Shown in pieces: positions 52,288 through 61,423 of a DNA stretch of 64,000 nt. Within the stretch, counting starts at the first letter, position 1; each line of letters opens with the position of its first letter. This DNA comes from SIG607 sp045605385 (GTDB lineage Bacteria; Bacillota; Clostridia; Oscillospirales; Acutalibacteraceae): the NCBI GenBank assembly GCA_045605385.1, contig JAZUPW010000013.1, positions 18,691-82,690 on the forward strand, given 5' to 3'. The notes under the pieces were generated by a model. The model worked only from the letters and a program-made list of their open reading frames with translations, searched no databases and was not told where the DNA came from. A program made the position numbers and the translations under genes.

Positions 52288-52887
52288 TTAATTCTCCTGT
52301 TTTATAGCGCAGTCTACTTCATAATAGTAAGAACTGTCGTTGTTATCATAACATTTATATGTGTCTTCATCGGTAAACTTTATAGAATAATCAAAAAGTT
52401 TGTTACTGCCCGAAGGGTTAACAATCTGCTTTTTGAAAGATACGGGTTTTCCGCTTTTTGAATAGGTATAGGCGTATTCAATAAGATAACCGTCGCTGGT
52501 TTTATAAGAAACAACGTGACCTTTGGTGTCAAATATAACGGTTATTGTTCTGTTGTCGGAAGCGGTAAGCAGATATTTGTATTTTGTGATTTTTTCGGCT
52601 GTATATACCGTTTCTTCACCCATTTCCACTTTTTTAAAAGAAACAAGTTCGCCTTTTTTGTTGTATTCGTAAGTATCAGAATAATTTCTTATGCTTTGGG
52701 TTTCATAAGTACCGCTTTCTCTTAAAATTCTTCCGTCTTCATCGTAAGCGTAAGTAATGGTATAAACAAGTTCATCCTGCGCAAAACACTTAAGAACCGA
52801 CATAAGATATATATTTTCTTTACTGCAACCGCTAAGGGTATATATAATTAAAACCAATATAACAATAAAACTAAAAAAACGTTTCAT
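52288..52887 (-). CDS. Lipoprotein with YD-repeat-like sequence
   Basis: 199 residues. Lipobox LSGC near residue 21 predicts a lipid-anchored surface protein. Residues ~40-150 contain repeated strands of the type YAYDEDGRILRES and YEYNKKGELVSFKK, resembling degenerate YD/RHS repeats. No enzymatic motif. It lies between ychF and the YugP gene. I do not recognise a specific function. Confidence 0.65.
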   Translation of the reverse strand: MKRFFSFIVILVLIIYTLSGCSKENIYLMSVLKCFAQDELVYTITYAYDEDGRILRESGTYETQSIRNYSDTYEYNKKGELVSFKKVEMGEETVYTAEKITKYKYLLTASDNRTITVIFDTKGHVVSYKTSDGYLIEYAYTYSKSGKPVSFKKQIVNPSGSNKLFDYSIKFTDEDTYKCYDNNDSSYYYEVDCAIKQEN

Positions 52888-52901
52888 AAATTACTCCAAC
52901 A

Positions 52902-54011
52902 TTATACGTTAAATAAAAACTCAACAACATCGCCGTCGTTCATAACATATTCTTTGCCTTCTGTTCTTACAAGACCTTTTGTTCTTGCGGCGGAAATGGA
53001 ACCGCAGGCATCTAAATCATCAAAAGCAATAACCTGAGCGCGAATAAAACCGCGTTCAAAGTCGGTATGTATTTTTCCTGCCGCAGCGGGGGCTTTTGTG
53101 CCGCGTTTAATTGTCCATGCGCGAACCTCTTTTTCACCTGCCGTAAGGTAAGACATAAGCCCAAGCAGGTGGTAACTTTTTTGAATAAGGCGGTCAAGAC
53201 CTGAATCAGAAAGACCTAAATCGTTTAAGAACATCATTTTTTCTTCCTCATCCATTTCGGCTATGTCTTCTTCCATTTTTGCGCAAATGGTAAGAACTTC
53301 AGCACTCTGGCTTTCGGCAAGTTCTTTTACAGCAAGGTAATTTTTGTTTGTTTCGGCGCCGCCTTCCAAAAAGTCGTTTTCGCTTAAATTAGCAGCATAA
53401 ATAACGGGTTTGTTTGTAAGAAGCGCAATAGTGCTTAAAATTTCTTTTTCATCTTCATCGGCGGGTACGCTTCTTGCGGGTTTTCCGCTTTCAAGATGCG
53501 CGTAAAGAACCTTTAAGAAATCAAGTTCTTTTTGGAGTGATTTATCGCCCTTTAAATCTTTTGTAACCTTGGCAATACGTCTTTCAAGCATTTCCATATC
53601 GGAAAAAATAAGTTCAAGGTCAATGGTTTCAATATCTCTTAAAGGGTCAACGCTTCCTTCAACGTGAATGATGTTATCGTCAACAAAGCATCTTACAACG
53701 TGAACAATGGCATCTACTTCTCTTATGTTAGCAAGGAATTTATTTCCAAGTCCTTCACCTTTGGAAGCGCCTTTAACAAGACCTGCAATATCAACAAATT
53801 CCACAACTGCAGGAACAACGGGCGGAACCTTTTCGCCAACGGTATACATTTCTTTAAGTCTTTCAAGGCGTTTATCGGGAACTGCCACCACACCAACGTT
53901 AGGCTCTATTGTGCAGAAAGGAAAGTTTGCCGACTGCGCACCTGCGTTTGTTATAGCGTTAAAAAGAGTTGATTTACCTACATTGGGTAAACCTACAATA
54001 CCAAGTTTCAT
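52902..54011 (-). CDS. ychF: Ribosome-binding ATPase YchF
   Basis: 369 residues of the Obg-like family. P-loop GLPNVGKSTLFNAIT near residues 6-20, switch region DIAGLVKGASKGEGLGNKFL near 73-92, then a coiled-coil insert (~125-180), NLSEND-type specificity loop and a C-terminal TGS domain with LMSYLTAGEKEVRAWTIKRGT and VEFLFNV at the very end. It prefers ATP and binds ribosomes. Divergent from hprK. Confidence 0.96.
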   Translation of the reverse strand: MKLGIVGLPNVGKSTLFNAITNAGAQSANFPFCTIEPNVGVVAVPDKRLERLKEMYTVGEKVPPVVPAVVEFVDIAGLVKGASKGEGLGNKFLANIREVDAIVHVVRCFVDDNIIHVEGSVDPLRDIETIDLELIFSDMEMLERRIAKVTKDLKGDKSLQKELDFLKVLYAHLESGKPARSVPADEDEKEILSTIALLTNKPVIYAANLSENDFLEGGAETNKNYLAVKELAESQSAEVLTICAKMEEDIAEMDEEEKMMFLNDLGLSDSGLDRLIQKSYHLLGLMSYLTAGEKEVRAWTIKRGTKAPAAAGKIHTDFERGFIRAQVIAFDDLDACGSISAARTKGLVRTEGKEYVMNDGDVVEFLFNV

Positions 54012-54095
54012 ATCAAAATCTCCTGTAATTTCAAATTTCGTTATAACTTATTATATATATTATTTCGAATATTATCAAGAAAAATAAAAAAATTC

Positions 54096-54124
54096 TTTAA
54101 AAGTTTATAATTTTATAGTATAAT
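54096..54124 (+). promoter_or_regulatory. Candidate promoter of the hprK operon
   Basis: TATAAT at 54119-54124 with a weak -35 (TTTAAA) 17 bases upstream, 35 bases before the proposed hprK start. Confidence 0.5.
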
Positions 54125-54159
54125 GTAAGTAATAATAATAATCAGGGGAGGAATGACTT

Positions 54160-55122
54160 ATTCATACCGAACATACAGTAACCTTAAAAAAGGTAATTGC
54201 GGGTTTATCTCTTAAAGAAGTTTATTTGCCCGATGATGCCGAAAACATTCTTATAAAAAGTAACGAAGTTAACCGTCCGGGTATTCAACTTGCGGGATTT
54301 TACGGTTATTTTGATGAAAGCCGTATTCAGATAATAGGCAAAACTGAAGAAGGCTATATGAAACTTTTAAGCGAAAGTGTACAAAAGGAACGTTATACCG
54401 AGTTCTTTTCGCACAAGCCTGTACTTGTTATTGTTGCAAGAAATCTTGAAATAAACGCATATATGCTTGAAGCGGCAAAGAAATACGGTGTTCCTGTACT
54501 TAGTACGGAAGTTTCAACTTCTGAACTTGAAGCGGCGCTTATATCATTTTTAAATCTTAATCTTGCGCCCAGAATTACCCGCCACGGTGTATTGGTAGAA
54601 GTTTACGGTGAAGGTATACTTTTGCTTGGTGAAAGCGGTGTGGGTAAAAGTGAAACCGCTATTGAACTTATAAAACGCGGTCACCGATTAATTGCCGACG
54701 ATGCTGTTGAAATAAGAAGAGTGTCGAGTAAATCGCTTGTCGGTACTGCCCCCGATAATATAAGACATTTTATAGAACTTCGCGGCATAGGCATAATTAA
54801 TGCAAGTCGTATTTTCGGTGTTGGCGCAGTTAAACTTACCGAAAAAATAGATATGGTTGTTAATATTGAACAGTGGGACGTTAATAAAGTTTATGACCGA
54901 ATGGGACTTGAAGAAAAAACCTTTGAAATTCTTGGTATAGAAGTTCCGTCGGTAACAATCCCTGTTCGTCCAGGTAGAAATCTTGCGGTTATAATTGAGG
55001 TTGCGGCTATGAACAACCGCCAGAAAAAACTCGGTTATAATGCCGCGCAAGACCTTTTGGGCAAACTTGGTATGTTGGAAGAAGAAACAAGCGAAGAAAA
55101 GAAAATTGAACCTTTTGTTTAA
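54160..55122 (+). CDS. hprK: HPr kinase/phosphorylase
   Basis: About 320 residues; phosphorylates Ser46 of HPr and so controls carbon catabolite repression. Features: N-terminal domain with VTLKKVIAGLSLKEVYLP and SNEVNRPGIQLAGF; P-loop GESGVGKSETA near residues 155-165; LIADDAVEIRR; ELRGIGIIN; and PVRPGRNLAVIIEVAAMNNRQKKLGYNAA at the end. The N-terminal residues lie upstream of the first normal start (TTG 54226) and the frame is closed by TGA at 54154. The only candidate at proper distance from GGGGAGG is ATT at 54160. First gene of a seven-gene run. Confidence 0.93.
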   Translation: MHTEHTVTLKKVIAGLSLKEVYLPDDAENILIKSNEVNRPGIQLAGFYGYFDESRIQIIGKTEEGYMKLLSESVQKERYTEFFSHKPVLVIVARNLEINAYMLEAAKKYGVPVLSTEVSTSELEAALISFLNLNLAPRITRHGVLVEVYGEGILLLGESGVGKSETAIELIKRGHRLIADDAVEIRRVSSKSLVGTAPDNIRHFIELRGIGIINASRIFGVGAVKLTEKIDMVVNIEQWDVNKVYDRMGLEEKTFEILGIEVPSVTIPVRPGRNLAVIIEVAAMNNRQKKLGYNAAQDLLGKLGMLEEETSEEKKIEPFV

Positions 55123-55145
55123 TGTTTTGTTAGGAGATAAAAATT

Positions 55146-56105
55146 ATGGCTTATCATTTAGGAATAGATTTAGGCGGAACAAATATTGCCGTTGGTATTG
55201 TAGATGACAATTTTAATATTGTGGCACGTGCAAACCGAAAAACCAATGCCCCGCGCGATATTAACCTTATTATAGACGATATGGCAGGTACCTGTGTAGA
55301 TGCTTGTAATAATCTTGGCGTAAGTATGGATGACGTTGCTTCTTTCGGTGTCGGCGCTCCCGGTGCAGTAGATACCGTAAACGGTACGGTTTCGGCTTCG
55401 CATAACATAGGACTTTTTGGGGAAAACCTTGTGGATATGCTGTATAGCCGCACAGGAAAGAAGTTTTATATTGAAAACGATGCCAATGCGGCGGCATACG
55501 GTGAGTTTCTTGCGGGCGCAGGCAAAGGCACAAAGCACTTTGTTGCCATAACTCTTGGCACGGGTGTTGGCGGCGGAATGATTGTAGACGGCAAAATTTT
55601 CACAGGCGGTAACTTTGTTGGTGGCGAACTTGGGCACCACGTAATAGTTGCAAACGGGGAACAGTGCTCTTGCGGCAGAAAGGGTTGCTATGAAGCTTAT
55701 GCTTCGGCTACTGCGCTTATACGCCAGACAAAGCAGAAAATGCTTAACAATAAAGAAAGCATTATGTGGAAACTTGTAGACGGTGATATTGAAAAAGTAA
55801 ACGGTAAACTTTGTTTTGATGCGGCTGATATGGGAGATACAGCGGCTAAAGAAGTTGTAGATATGTACCGTTATTACGTGGCGGTGGGCGCTTGTAATAT
55901 TGCAAATATTTTACAACCCGAATGTATTGGTATAGGCGGCGGAATTTCGGCTCAGAAAGAAAATCTTGTTGCACCTATAAGAGCGCTTATTGAAGACGAA
56001 ATATACAGCAAAGGCGTTTTACCTCCCTGTAAAGTTCTTGCTGCTGAACTTGGCAACGATGCCGGTATAATAGGCGCGGCAATGCTTTATAAAATGTATG
56101 AATAA
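55146..56105 (+). CDS. glk: ROK family glucokinase
   Basis: 319 residues; phosphorylates glucose with ATP. Phosphate loop GIDLGGTNIAVGIVDD near residues 6-21, EYNDANAA-type block (IENDANAAAYGEF near 116-128), substrate loop GGELGHHVIV near 158-167, and the ROK zinc motif CSCGRKGCYEAYAS near 173-186. Placed between hprK and murB, an uncommon spot, fitting the sugar theme with hprK and pfkA. AGGAGAT precedes the ATG. Confidence 0.92.
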   Translation: MAYHLGIDLGGTNIAVGIVDDNFNIVARANRKTNAPRDINLIIDDMAGTCVDACNNLGVSMDDVASFGVGAPGAVDTVNGTVSASHNIGLFGENLVDMLYSRTGKKFYIENDANAAAYGEFLAGAGKGTKHFVAITLGTGVGGGMIVDGKIFTGGNFVGGELGHHVIVANGEQCSCGRKGCYEAYASATALIRQTKQKMLNNKESIMWKLVDGDIEKVNGKLCFDAADMGDTAAKEVVDMYRYYVAVGACNIANILQPECIGIGGGISAQKENLVAPIRALIEDEIYSKGVLPPCKVLAAELGNDAGIIGAAMLYKMYE

Positions 56106-56122
56106 ATAAAGGAGATGCTGTT

Positions 56123-57037
56123 TTGTATACGGCTGTAACCGATTACTGTAAAAATAGTAATATTCGCTGTTTAATTAATGAACCGCTTTGTAAACACACC
56201 ACTTTTCGCATTGGCGGAAATGCCGACGTGTTTGTTTATGCAAATTCGCATACGGTACTAAGCGATATATTAAAAATTTTAAATGAAAACAACATACCTT
56301 TTATGATTATAGGAAGGGGAAGTAACCTTCTTGTTAACGATAACGGCGTAAGAGGTGTTGTTATATCGCTTGAAGAAATGAAAAGCATTACAATAAACGG
56401 TGATATTATAACGGCGCAGAGCGGTGCGCATCTTGCAAGTCTTTGCAGTTTCGCGGCAGAGAATTCTTATGCGGGAATAGAATTTGCTTACGGTATTCCC
56501 GCAAGTGTGGGCGGAGCCCTTTATATGAATGCAGGGGCTTACGGCGGCGAAATGAAAGACGTTGTTGTCAGCGCTTTGTGTATGGATAAAAACGGTGAAA
56601 TTTTTAAAATTAATGCCGAAGATATGCAACTTTCATACAGAAACAGTATCTTTAAAAAGTCAAATTATATAATTTTAAGCGTTGATTTTAAATTAGAAAG
56701 CGGCGTAAAGGAAAATATTATTTGCAATATGAATGGTTATCTTGCAAAAAGAAAAGAAAAACAGCCGCTTGAATTCGGTAGCGCAGGAAGTACTTTTAAG
56801 CGTCCGCAAGGTTATTTTGCAGGTGCGCTTATAGAAGAAAATAACTTTAAAGGTGTAAGTGTGGGTGACGCGCAGGTAAGCGAAAAACACGCAGGTTTTA
56901 TTATTAACAAGGGGAACGCTACCTGTAAAGACGTTCTTTGCCTTATTGAAAAGGTTAAAGATACCGTTTATAAGAATAACGGAGTAATGCTTGAACGCGA
57001 AGTAATTTTAATAGATACCGATTTAAGCAAAAAGTAA
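56123..57037 (+). CDS. murB: UDP-N-acetylenolpyruvoylglucosamine reductase
   Basis: 304 residues; FAD enzyme that reduces UDP-GlcNAc-enolpyruvate to UDP-MurNAc. TTFRIGGNADVFVY near residues 26-39, IIGRGSNLLVND near 67-78, FAYGIPASVGGALYMNAGAYGGE near 115-137, and FGSAGSTFKRP near 217-227 with the catalytic Ser. TTG start behind GGAG. As in other Firmicutes it lies between hprK and whiA, but rapZ and yvcK, usually found here, are missing. Confidence 0.95.
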   Translation: MYTAVTDYCKNSNIRCLINEPLCKHTTFRIGGNADVFVYANSHTVLSDILKILNENNIPFMIIGRGSNLLVNDNGVRGVVISLEEMKSITINGDIITAQSGAHLASLCSFAAENSYAGIEFAYGIPASVGGALYMNAGAYGGEMKDVVVSALCMDKNGEIFKINAEDMQLSYRNSIFKKSNYIILSVDFKLESGVKENIICNMNGYLAKRKEKQPLEFGSAGSTFKRPQGYFAGALIEENNFKGVSVGDAQVSEKHAGFIINKGNATCKDVLCLIEKVKDTVYKNNGVMLEREVILIDTDLSKK

Positions 57038-57051
57038 AGAGGGGATAAATA

Positions 57052-57945
57052 ATGTCGTTTTGCAGTGAAGTAAAAAGTGAATTATCTGCATTAAAACTGC
57101 AAAACTGTTGTTCGGTTGCGCAGTGTTACGGGTTGCTTTTGTTTTCTAAAAGTTTTTCTTATAAAGAAATTTCTCACCGTACACAGCAACATTTTATAGC
57201 AAAACTTTATTCTTCAACTCTTAAGAACAATTTTGCGGTACTCACCAGCATAAGAATCGGCGGTGAAAAGGTTAAGAATTACAGTGTTGGGGTAAACACT
57301 CCTGCCGAATGTACACGAATAATGGAAGCGTTTGGCTATAATTCACACGATCCGCTTTTTATTAACCGTGACGTTTTTAAAAAAGAGTGTTGTTTCGGCG
57401 CTTTTATACGTGGCGCATTTCTTGCTTGCGGACAAATGAGCGATCCTTTTAAAAATTACCACGCCGAGTTTGTTATAAGGGATTTGTCTTTGGCACTTTC
57501 GTTTTACGAACTTCTTGAAGAAAGAGGACTTTCTCCGCTTAGAAGTATGCGAAGAAACAGTATGGTAATTTACTTTAATAAAAGCGAAACCATTGAAGAA
57601 CTGCTTACCGTTATGGGGGCTACAAGCAAGGTTTTTGAACTTATTGACGTGCAGATAACTAAAAATATAAGAAATAAAGAAAACCGAAAGAATAATTTAG
57701 AACTCGGTAATATAGACAAGCACGTAGAAGCCTTTATTGTACAAAGTAATGCCATTGAAAAATTAAAGCAAAGCGGAAGGTTCAATTTGCTTGATAAATC
57801 GCTTATAAAGGTTGCAGAACTCAGAATTAACAATCCCGAAGCATCTCTTAGCGAACTTTGTAAGTTAAGCGATGAACCTATAACCCGTTCGGGAATGAAC
57901 CACAGAATAAAAAAACTAATTGAATTGGCAGAAAACGAAAAATGA
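57052..57945 (+). CDS. whiA: DNA-binding protein WhiA
   Basis: 297 residues with a LAGLIDADG homing-endonuclease-like N-terminal part (FSKSFSYKEISHRT, FGAFIRGAFLACG, HAEFVIRDLSLA) and a C-terminal helix-turn-helix (LIKVAELRINNPEASLSELCKL, then ITRSGMNHRIKKL). In Firmicutes WhiA affects cell division and chromosome segregation. It sits directly before dnaE with 13 bases between. Confidence 0.95.
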   Translation: MSFCSEVKSELSALKLQNCCSVAQCYGLLLFSKSFSYKEISHRTQQHFIAKLYSSTLKNNFAVLTSIRIGGEKVKNYSVGVNTPAECTRIMEAFGYNSHDPLFINRDVFKKECCFGAFIRGAFLACGQMSDPFKNYHAEFVIRDLSLALSFYELLEERGLSPLRSMRRNSMVIYFNKSETIEELLTVMGATSKVFELIDVQITKNIRNKENRKNNLELGNIDKHVEAFIVQSNAIEKLKQSGRFNLLDKSLIKVAELRINNPEASLSELCKLSDEPITRSGMNHRIKKLIELAENEK

Positions 57946-57958
57946 AAGGAGTAACAGC

Positions 57959-60900
57959 GTGAAAGATTTTGTTCATTTACATTTGCACACCGAATACAGT
58001 TTGTTAGACGGCTGTTGTCGTATAACAAAACTTTTTGATGCGGTAAAAAAGAACAAACAAAGCGCTGTTGCCATTACTGATCACGGCGTAATGTACGGCG
58101 CCGTGAATTTTTATAAAGAGGCAAAAAAGGCGGGTATTAAAGCAATTATAGGCTGTGAAGTTTACGTTGCACCCAGAAACCGCACAGATAAAGAAAAGCA
58201 TATTGATAACAATTACACACATCTTGTTTTGCTTTGTGAAAACGAAACGGGTTATAAAAACCTAATATATCTTGTTTCAAGCGGTTTTACCGAAGGTTTT
58301 TATTCTAAACCAAGAGTTGACCGTGAACTTTTAGAAAAACACCACGAAGGCATAATTGCACTTTCGGGCTGTCTGGCGGGTGCGGTTTCAAAAGCGCTGC
58401 TTGAAAATAATTACGAAAAAGCCAAGCAGGAAGCGTTATGGTATAAGCAAACTTTCGGTAACAATAATTATTTTTTGGAAATTCAGAACCACGGTTTAGC
58501 CGAACAGTTGCGAATTAATCCCGCTTTAATAAGACTTTCAAAAGAAACGGGAATTGAACTTGTTGCAACAAACGATGTTCATTATATAGAAAAACAAGAT
58601 GCAAAAATGCAAAAGGTGCTTTTGTGTTTGCAAACAGGCAAAAAAATCAATGAAGAACTTCCGCTTTCTTTTGAAACCGATGAGTTTTATTTAAAGAACG
58701 GCGATGAAATGGCGGTTAAATTTGCCGCTGTGCCAGAGGCAATTGAAAACACCGTAAAAATTGCCCAGCGTTGTAATTTCGAGTTTGAATTTGGAAACAT
58801 AAAACTTCCTAATTTCGATATAGGCGATAAAAACCACGCGCAGTATTTCCGCGAAAAGTGCTATGAAGGCTTTAGAAGAATATATAAAGATTTTGCACCG
58901 GAAGGCGCGAAGGAACGCCTTGAATATGAACTTTCGGTAATAGAAAAAATGGGCTATGTAGATTATTATCTTATAGTCTGGGACTTTGTGCGCTACGCTA
59001 AAGAAAACGGTATACCTGTGGGCCCCGGCAGAGGTTCGGGCGCGGGTAGTCTTGCGGCATATTGCATAGGCATAACGGGTGTTGATCCAATAAAATATAA
59101 TTTGCTTTTCGAACGCTTTTTAAACCCCGAACGCGTTTCTATGCCCGATTTTGATATAGATTTTTGCTATGTTAACCGACAAAAAGTAATAGATTACGTT
59201 ATAGAAAAATACGGCAGTGACCACGTTGCGCAAATTGTTACATTTGGTACTCTTGCTGCAAGAAATGCCGTAAGAGATGTGGGCAGAGTTATGGATTACC
59301 CTTATGCTACCTGTGATAAGGTGGCTAAACTTATTCCAAGAGACTACCATACCGATTTATCTTCTGCCGTACAAAAGGTGCCTGAACTTAAAAACCTTTA
59401 CGAAAACGATACGACAGTAAAGCAACTTATTGATATGGCAATTAAAGTGGAAGGTATGCCAAGACACGCTTCTACCCACGCGGCGGGCGTTGTTATTTCG
59501 GCAGGTCCTGTATATACACACGTGCCGCTTTCAAAAAATGATGAAGCCGTTGTTACTCAGTATACGATGACTGCCCTTGATGAATTGGGTCTTTTGAAAA
59601 TGGACTTTTTAGGGCTTCGTAACCTTACGGTTATAGACGACACCTGTAAAGAAATAAGAAAAACACAGCCTGATTTTTCTATAGAAAATATCCCCGAAAA
59701 CGATAAAGAAACCCTTATTATGATGGGCAACGGTTTTACCGAAGGCGTATTTCAGTTTGAAAGCGCGGGAATGGTAAGGGTGTTAAAATCTTTCCGTCCC
59801 GAAAACCTTGAAGACCTTATAGCAATTATTTCGCTTTACCGACCGGGGCCAATGGATTCTATTCCAAAGTATATTCATAACCGTTTTCACCCAGACGATG
59901 TGCGATATGATACTCCTGCATTAAAAGAAATATTGGGCGTTACTTACGGATGTATTGTTTACCAAGAACAGGTAATGCAGGTTTGCCGTACTCTTGCGGG
60001 GTATTCCTTGGGCAGAGCCGATATTGTGCGCCGAGCAATGTCTAAGAAAAAGCACGACGTAATGGAAGCCGAACGAAAAGCATTTGTTTACGGTGAAAAA
60101 GACAGCAACGGTAATATAATATGCAAAGGCGCAATTGCTAACGGTGTAGATGAAAAAACCGCCCATAAGATTTTTGATGATATGACCGCTTTCAGTGCCT
60201 ATGCTTTTAATAAGTCCCACGCTGCGGCATACGGATATTTAGCATATCAAACGGCATATTTAAAATGTCATTATCCTGCTTATTATATGGCGGCGCTTCT
60301 TACAAGCGTTATGGATAGCACCGATAAGGTTATTGAGTATACTGCCGAATGCCAAAGATTAGGCATTAAGGTGCTTCCGCCCTGTGTTAATAAAAGCGGT
60401 GAGGGTATTATTTGCGAAAACGGTAATATCCGTTTTGGCTTACTTGCTATTAAAAATCTTGGCAGAGCCGCTTCCAACCGTATAATTGAAGAACGTAAAA
60501 ACGGCGAGTATACTTCGTTTTATGATTTTATAAACCGTAATATTTCGCGTGAATTTAACCGCCGCGCCCTCGAGGGACTTATAAAAAGCGGAGCCCTTGA
60601 TTTTACGGGATACAATCGCCGTGAAATGTTACTTTCAAGTGAAAACGTTTTGTCGGCGGCAGAAAGTAAGCACAGATTTACTTCAGGCGGACAAATGGAT
60701 TTATTTGCCGAAAACGATGACGAGGCGGAAGTTGAAATAAAGCGTTTGCCCGAAATGCCGCTTTATGAAAAACTTTCTGCCGAAAAGGAAGTAACGGGAC
60801 TTTATTTAACGGGGCATCCTATGAAGGAATATGAAAACTATACTAAATTCATAGGCGCAAAGTTTTTAAGGAATGTTTATGATGACCGCTATGTTGAAGG

Positions 60901-61411
60901 AACCCGTATAACGGCTGTTTGTCTTATTACAAGTTTTGTGCAAAAGCAACTTAAAAGCGGACAAATGCTTGGGAACGTTACATTAGAAGATACTTCAAGC
61001 AGTGTAAATGCAGTTTGCTTTTCGGCGATTCTTTTAAAATACAGGCATTTATTAACTGTCGGGAATGCGCTAAAAGTAATTGCTAAAATTTCTCAAAGAG
61101 ATGAAAACCAAAAAGAACTTATAATAGAATCCCTTGAAGCGCTTCCTAATTTTGCTTCTAATTTTACGGCACCCGCCAAGAAAACAAAAACGCTTTATTT
61201 GAAGGTTAAAAGTATAGATTCGGCTGAAATGAGCAAAGTAAAAGAAATACTTTCTTTAAATAAGGGTGAAGTGCCTGTGTATATTTATGATGCTTATGCT
61301 AACAAAAAATACTGTGCTCCCGAACATCTTTGGGTAGACATTCATAATGATTTAATAGAAGAACTTTGTGAAGTTCTTGGTAAGAACTGTGTTAAAACAG
61401 TTGAAAAATAG
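57959..61411 (+). CDS. dnaE: DNA polymerase III subunit alpha
   Basis: About 1150 residues. PHP domain at the N-terminus (FVHLHLHTEYSLLDG, AITDHGVMYG), polymerase palm with GPGRGSGAGSLAAY near residue 355 and the catalytic aspartates in MPDFDIDF near 395, then HASTHAAGVVI, fingers with YRPGPMDSIPKYI, helix-hairpin-helix region and an OB-fold tail (residues ~990-1060). GTG start behind AAAGGAG. This is the DnaE type, so the main replicase PolC is expected elsewhere. Confidence 0.96.
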   Translation: MKDFVHLHLHTEYSLLDGCCRITKLFDAVKKNKQSAVAITDHGVMYGAVNFYKEAKKAGIKAIIGCEVYVAPRNRTDKEKHIDNNYTHLVLLCENETGYKNLIYLVSSGFTEGFYSKPRVDRELLEKHHEGIIALSGCLAGAVSKALLENNYEKAKQEALWYKQTFGNNNYFLEIQNHGLAEQLRINPALIRLSKETGIELVATNDVHYIEKQDAKMQKVLLCLQTGKKINEELPLSFETDEFYLKNGDEMAVKFAAVPEAIENTVKIAQRCNFEFEFGNIKLPNFDIGDKNHAQYFREKCYEGFRRIYKDFAPEGAKERLEYELSVIEKMGYVDYYLIVWDFVRYAKENGIPVGPGRGSGAGSLAAYCIGITGVDPIKYNLLFERFLNPERVSMPDFDIDFCYVNRQKVIDYVIEKYGSDHVAQIVTFGTLAARNAVRDVGRVMDYPYATCDKVAKLIPRDYHTDLSSAVQKVPELKNLYENDTTVKQLIDMAIKVEGMPRHASTHAAGVVISAGPVYTHVPLSKNDEAVVTQYTMTALDELGLLKMDFLGLRNLTVIDDTCKEIRKTQPDFSIENIPENDKETLIMMGNGFTEGVFQFESAGMVRVLKSFRPENLEDLIAIISLYRPGPMDSIPKYIHNRFHPDDVRYDTPALKEILGVTYGCIVYQEQVMQVCRTLAGYSLGRADIVRRAMSKKKHDVMEAERKAFVYGEKDSNGNIICKGAIANGVDEKTAHKIFDDMTAFSAYAFNKSHAAAYGYLAYQTAYLKCHYPAYYMAALLTSVMDSTDKVIEYTAECQRLGIKVLPPCVNKSGEGIICENGNIRFGLLAIKNLGRAASNRIIEERKNGEYTSFYDFINRNISREFNRRALEGLIKSGALDFTGYNRREMLLSSENVLSAAESKHRFTSGGQMDLFAENDDEAEVEIKRLPEMPLYEKLSAEKEVTGLYLTGHPMKEYENYTKFIGAKFLRNVYDDRYVEGTRITAVCLITSFVQKQLKSGQMLGNVTLEDTSSSVNAVCFSAILLKYRHLLTVGNALKVIAKISQRDENQKELIIESLEALPNFASNFTAPAKKTKTLYLKVKSIDSAEMSKVKEILSLNKGEVPVYIYDAYANKKYCAPEHLWVDIHNDLIEELCEVLGKNCVKTVEK

Positions 61412-61423
61412 GAGTTGAATAAA

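Noticed and set aside
54153..54215. Short ATG frame of 20 codons overlapping the hprK start
   Set aside because: Too close to the ribosome binding site and not protein-like. It was considered as a leader peptide, but there is no supporting structure.
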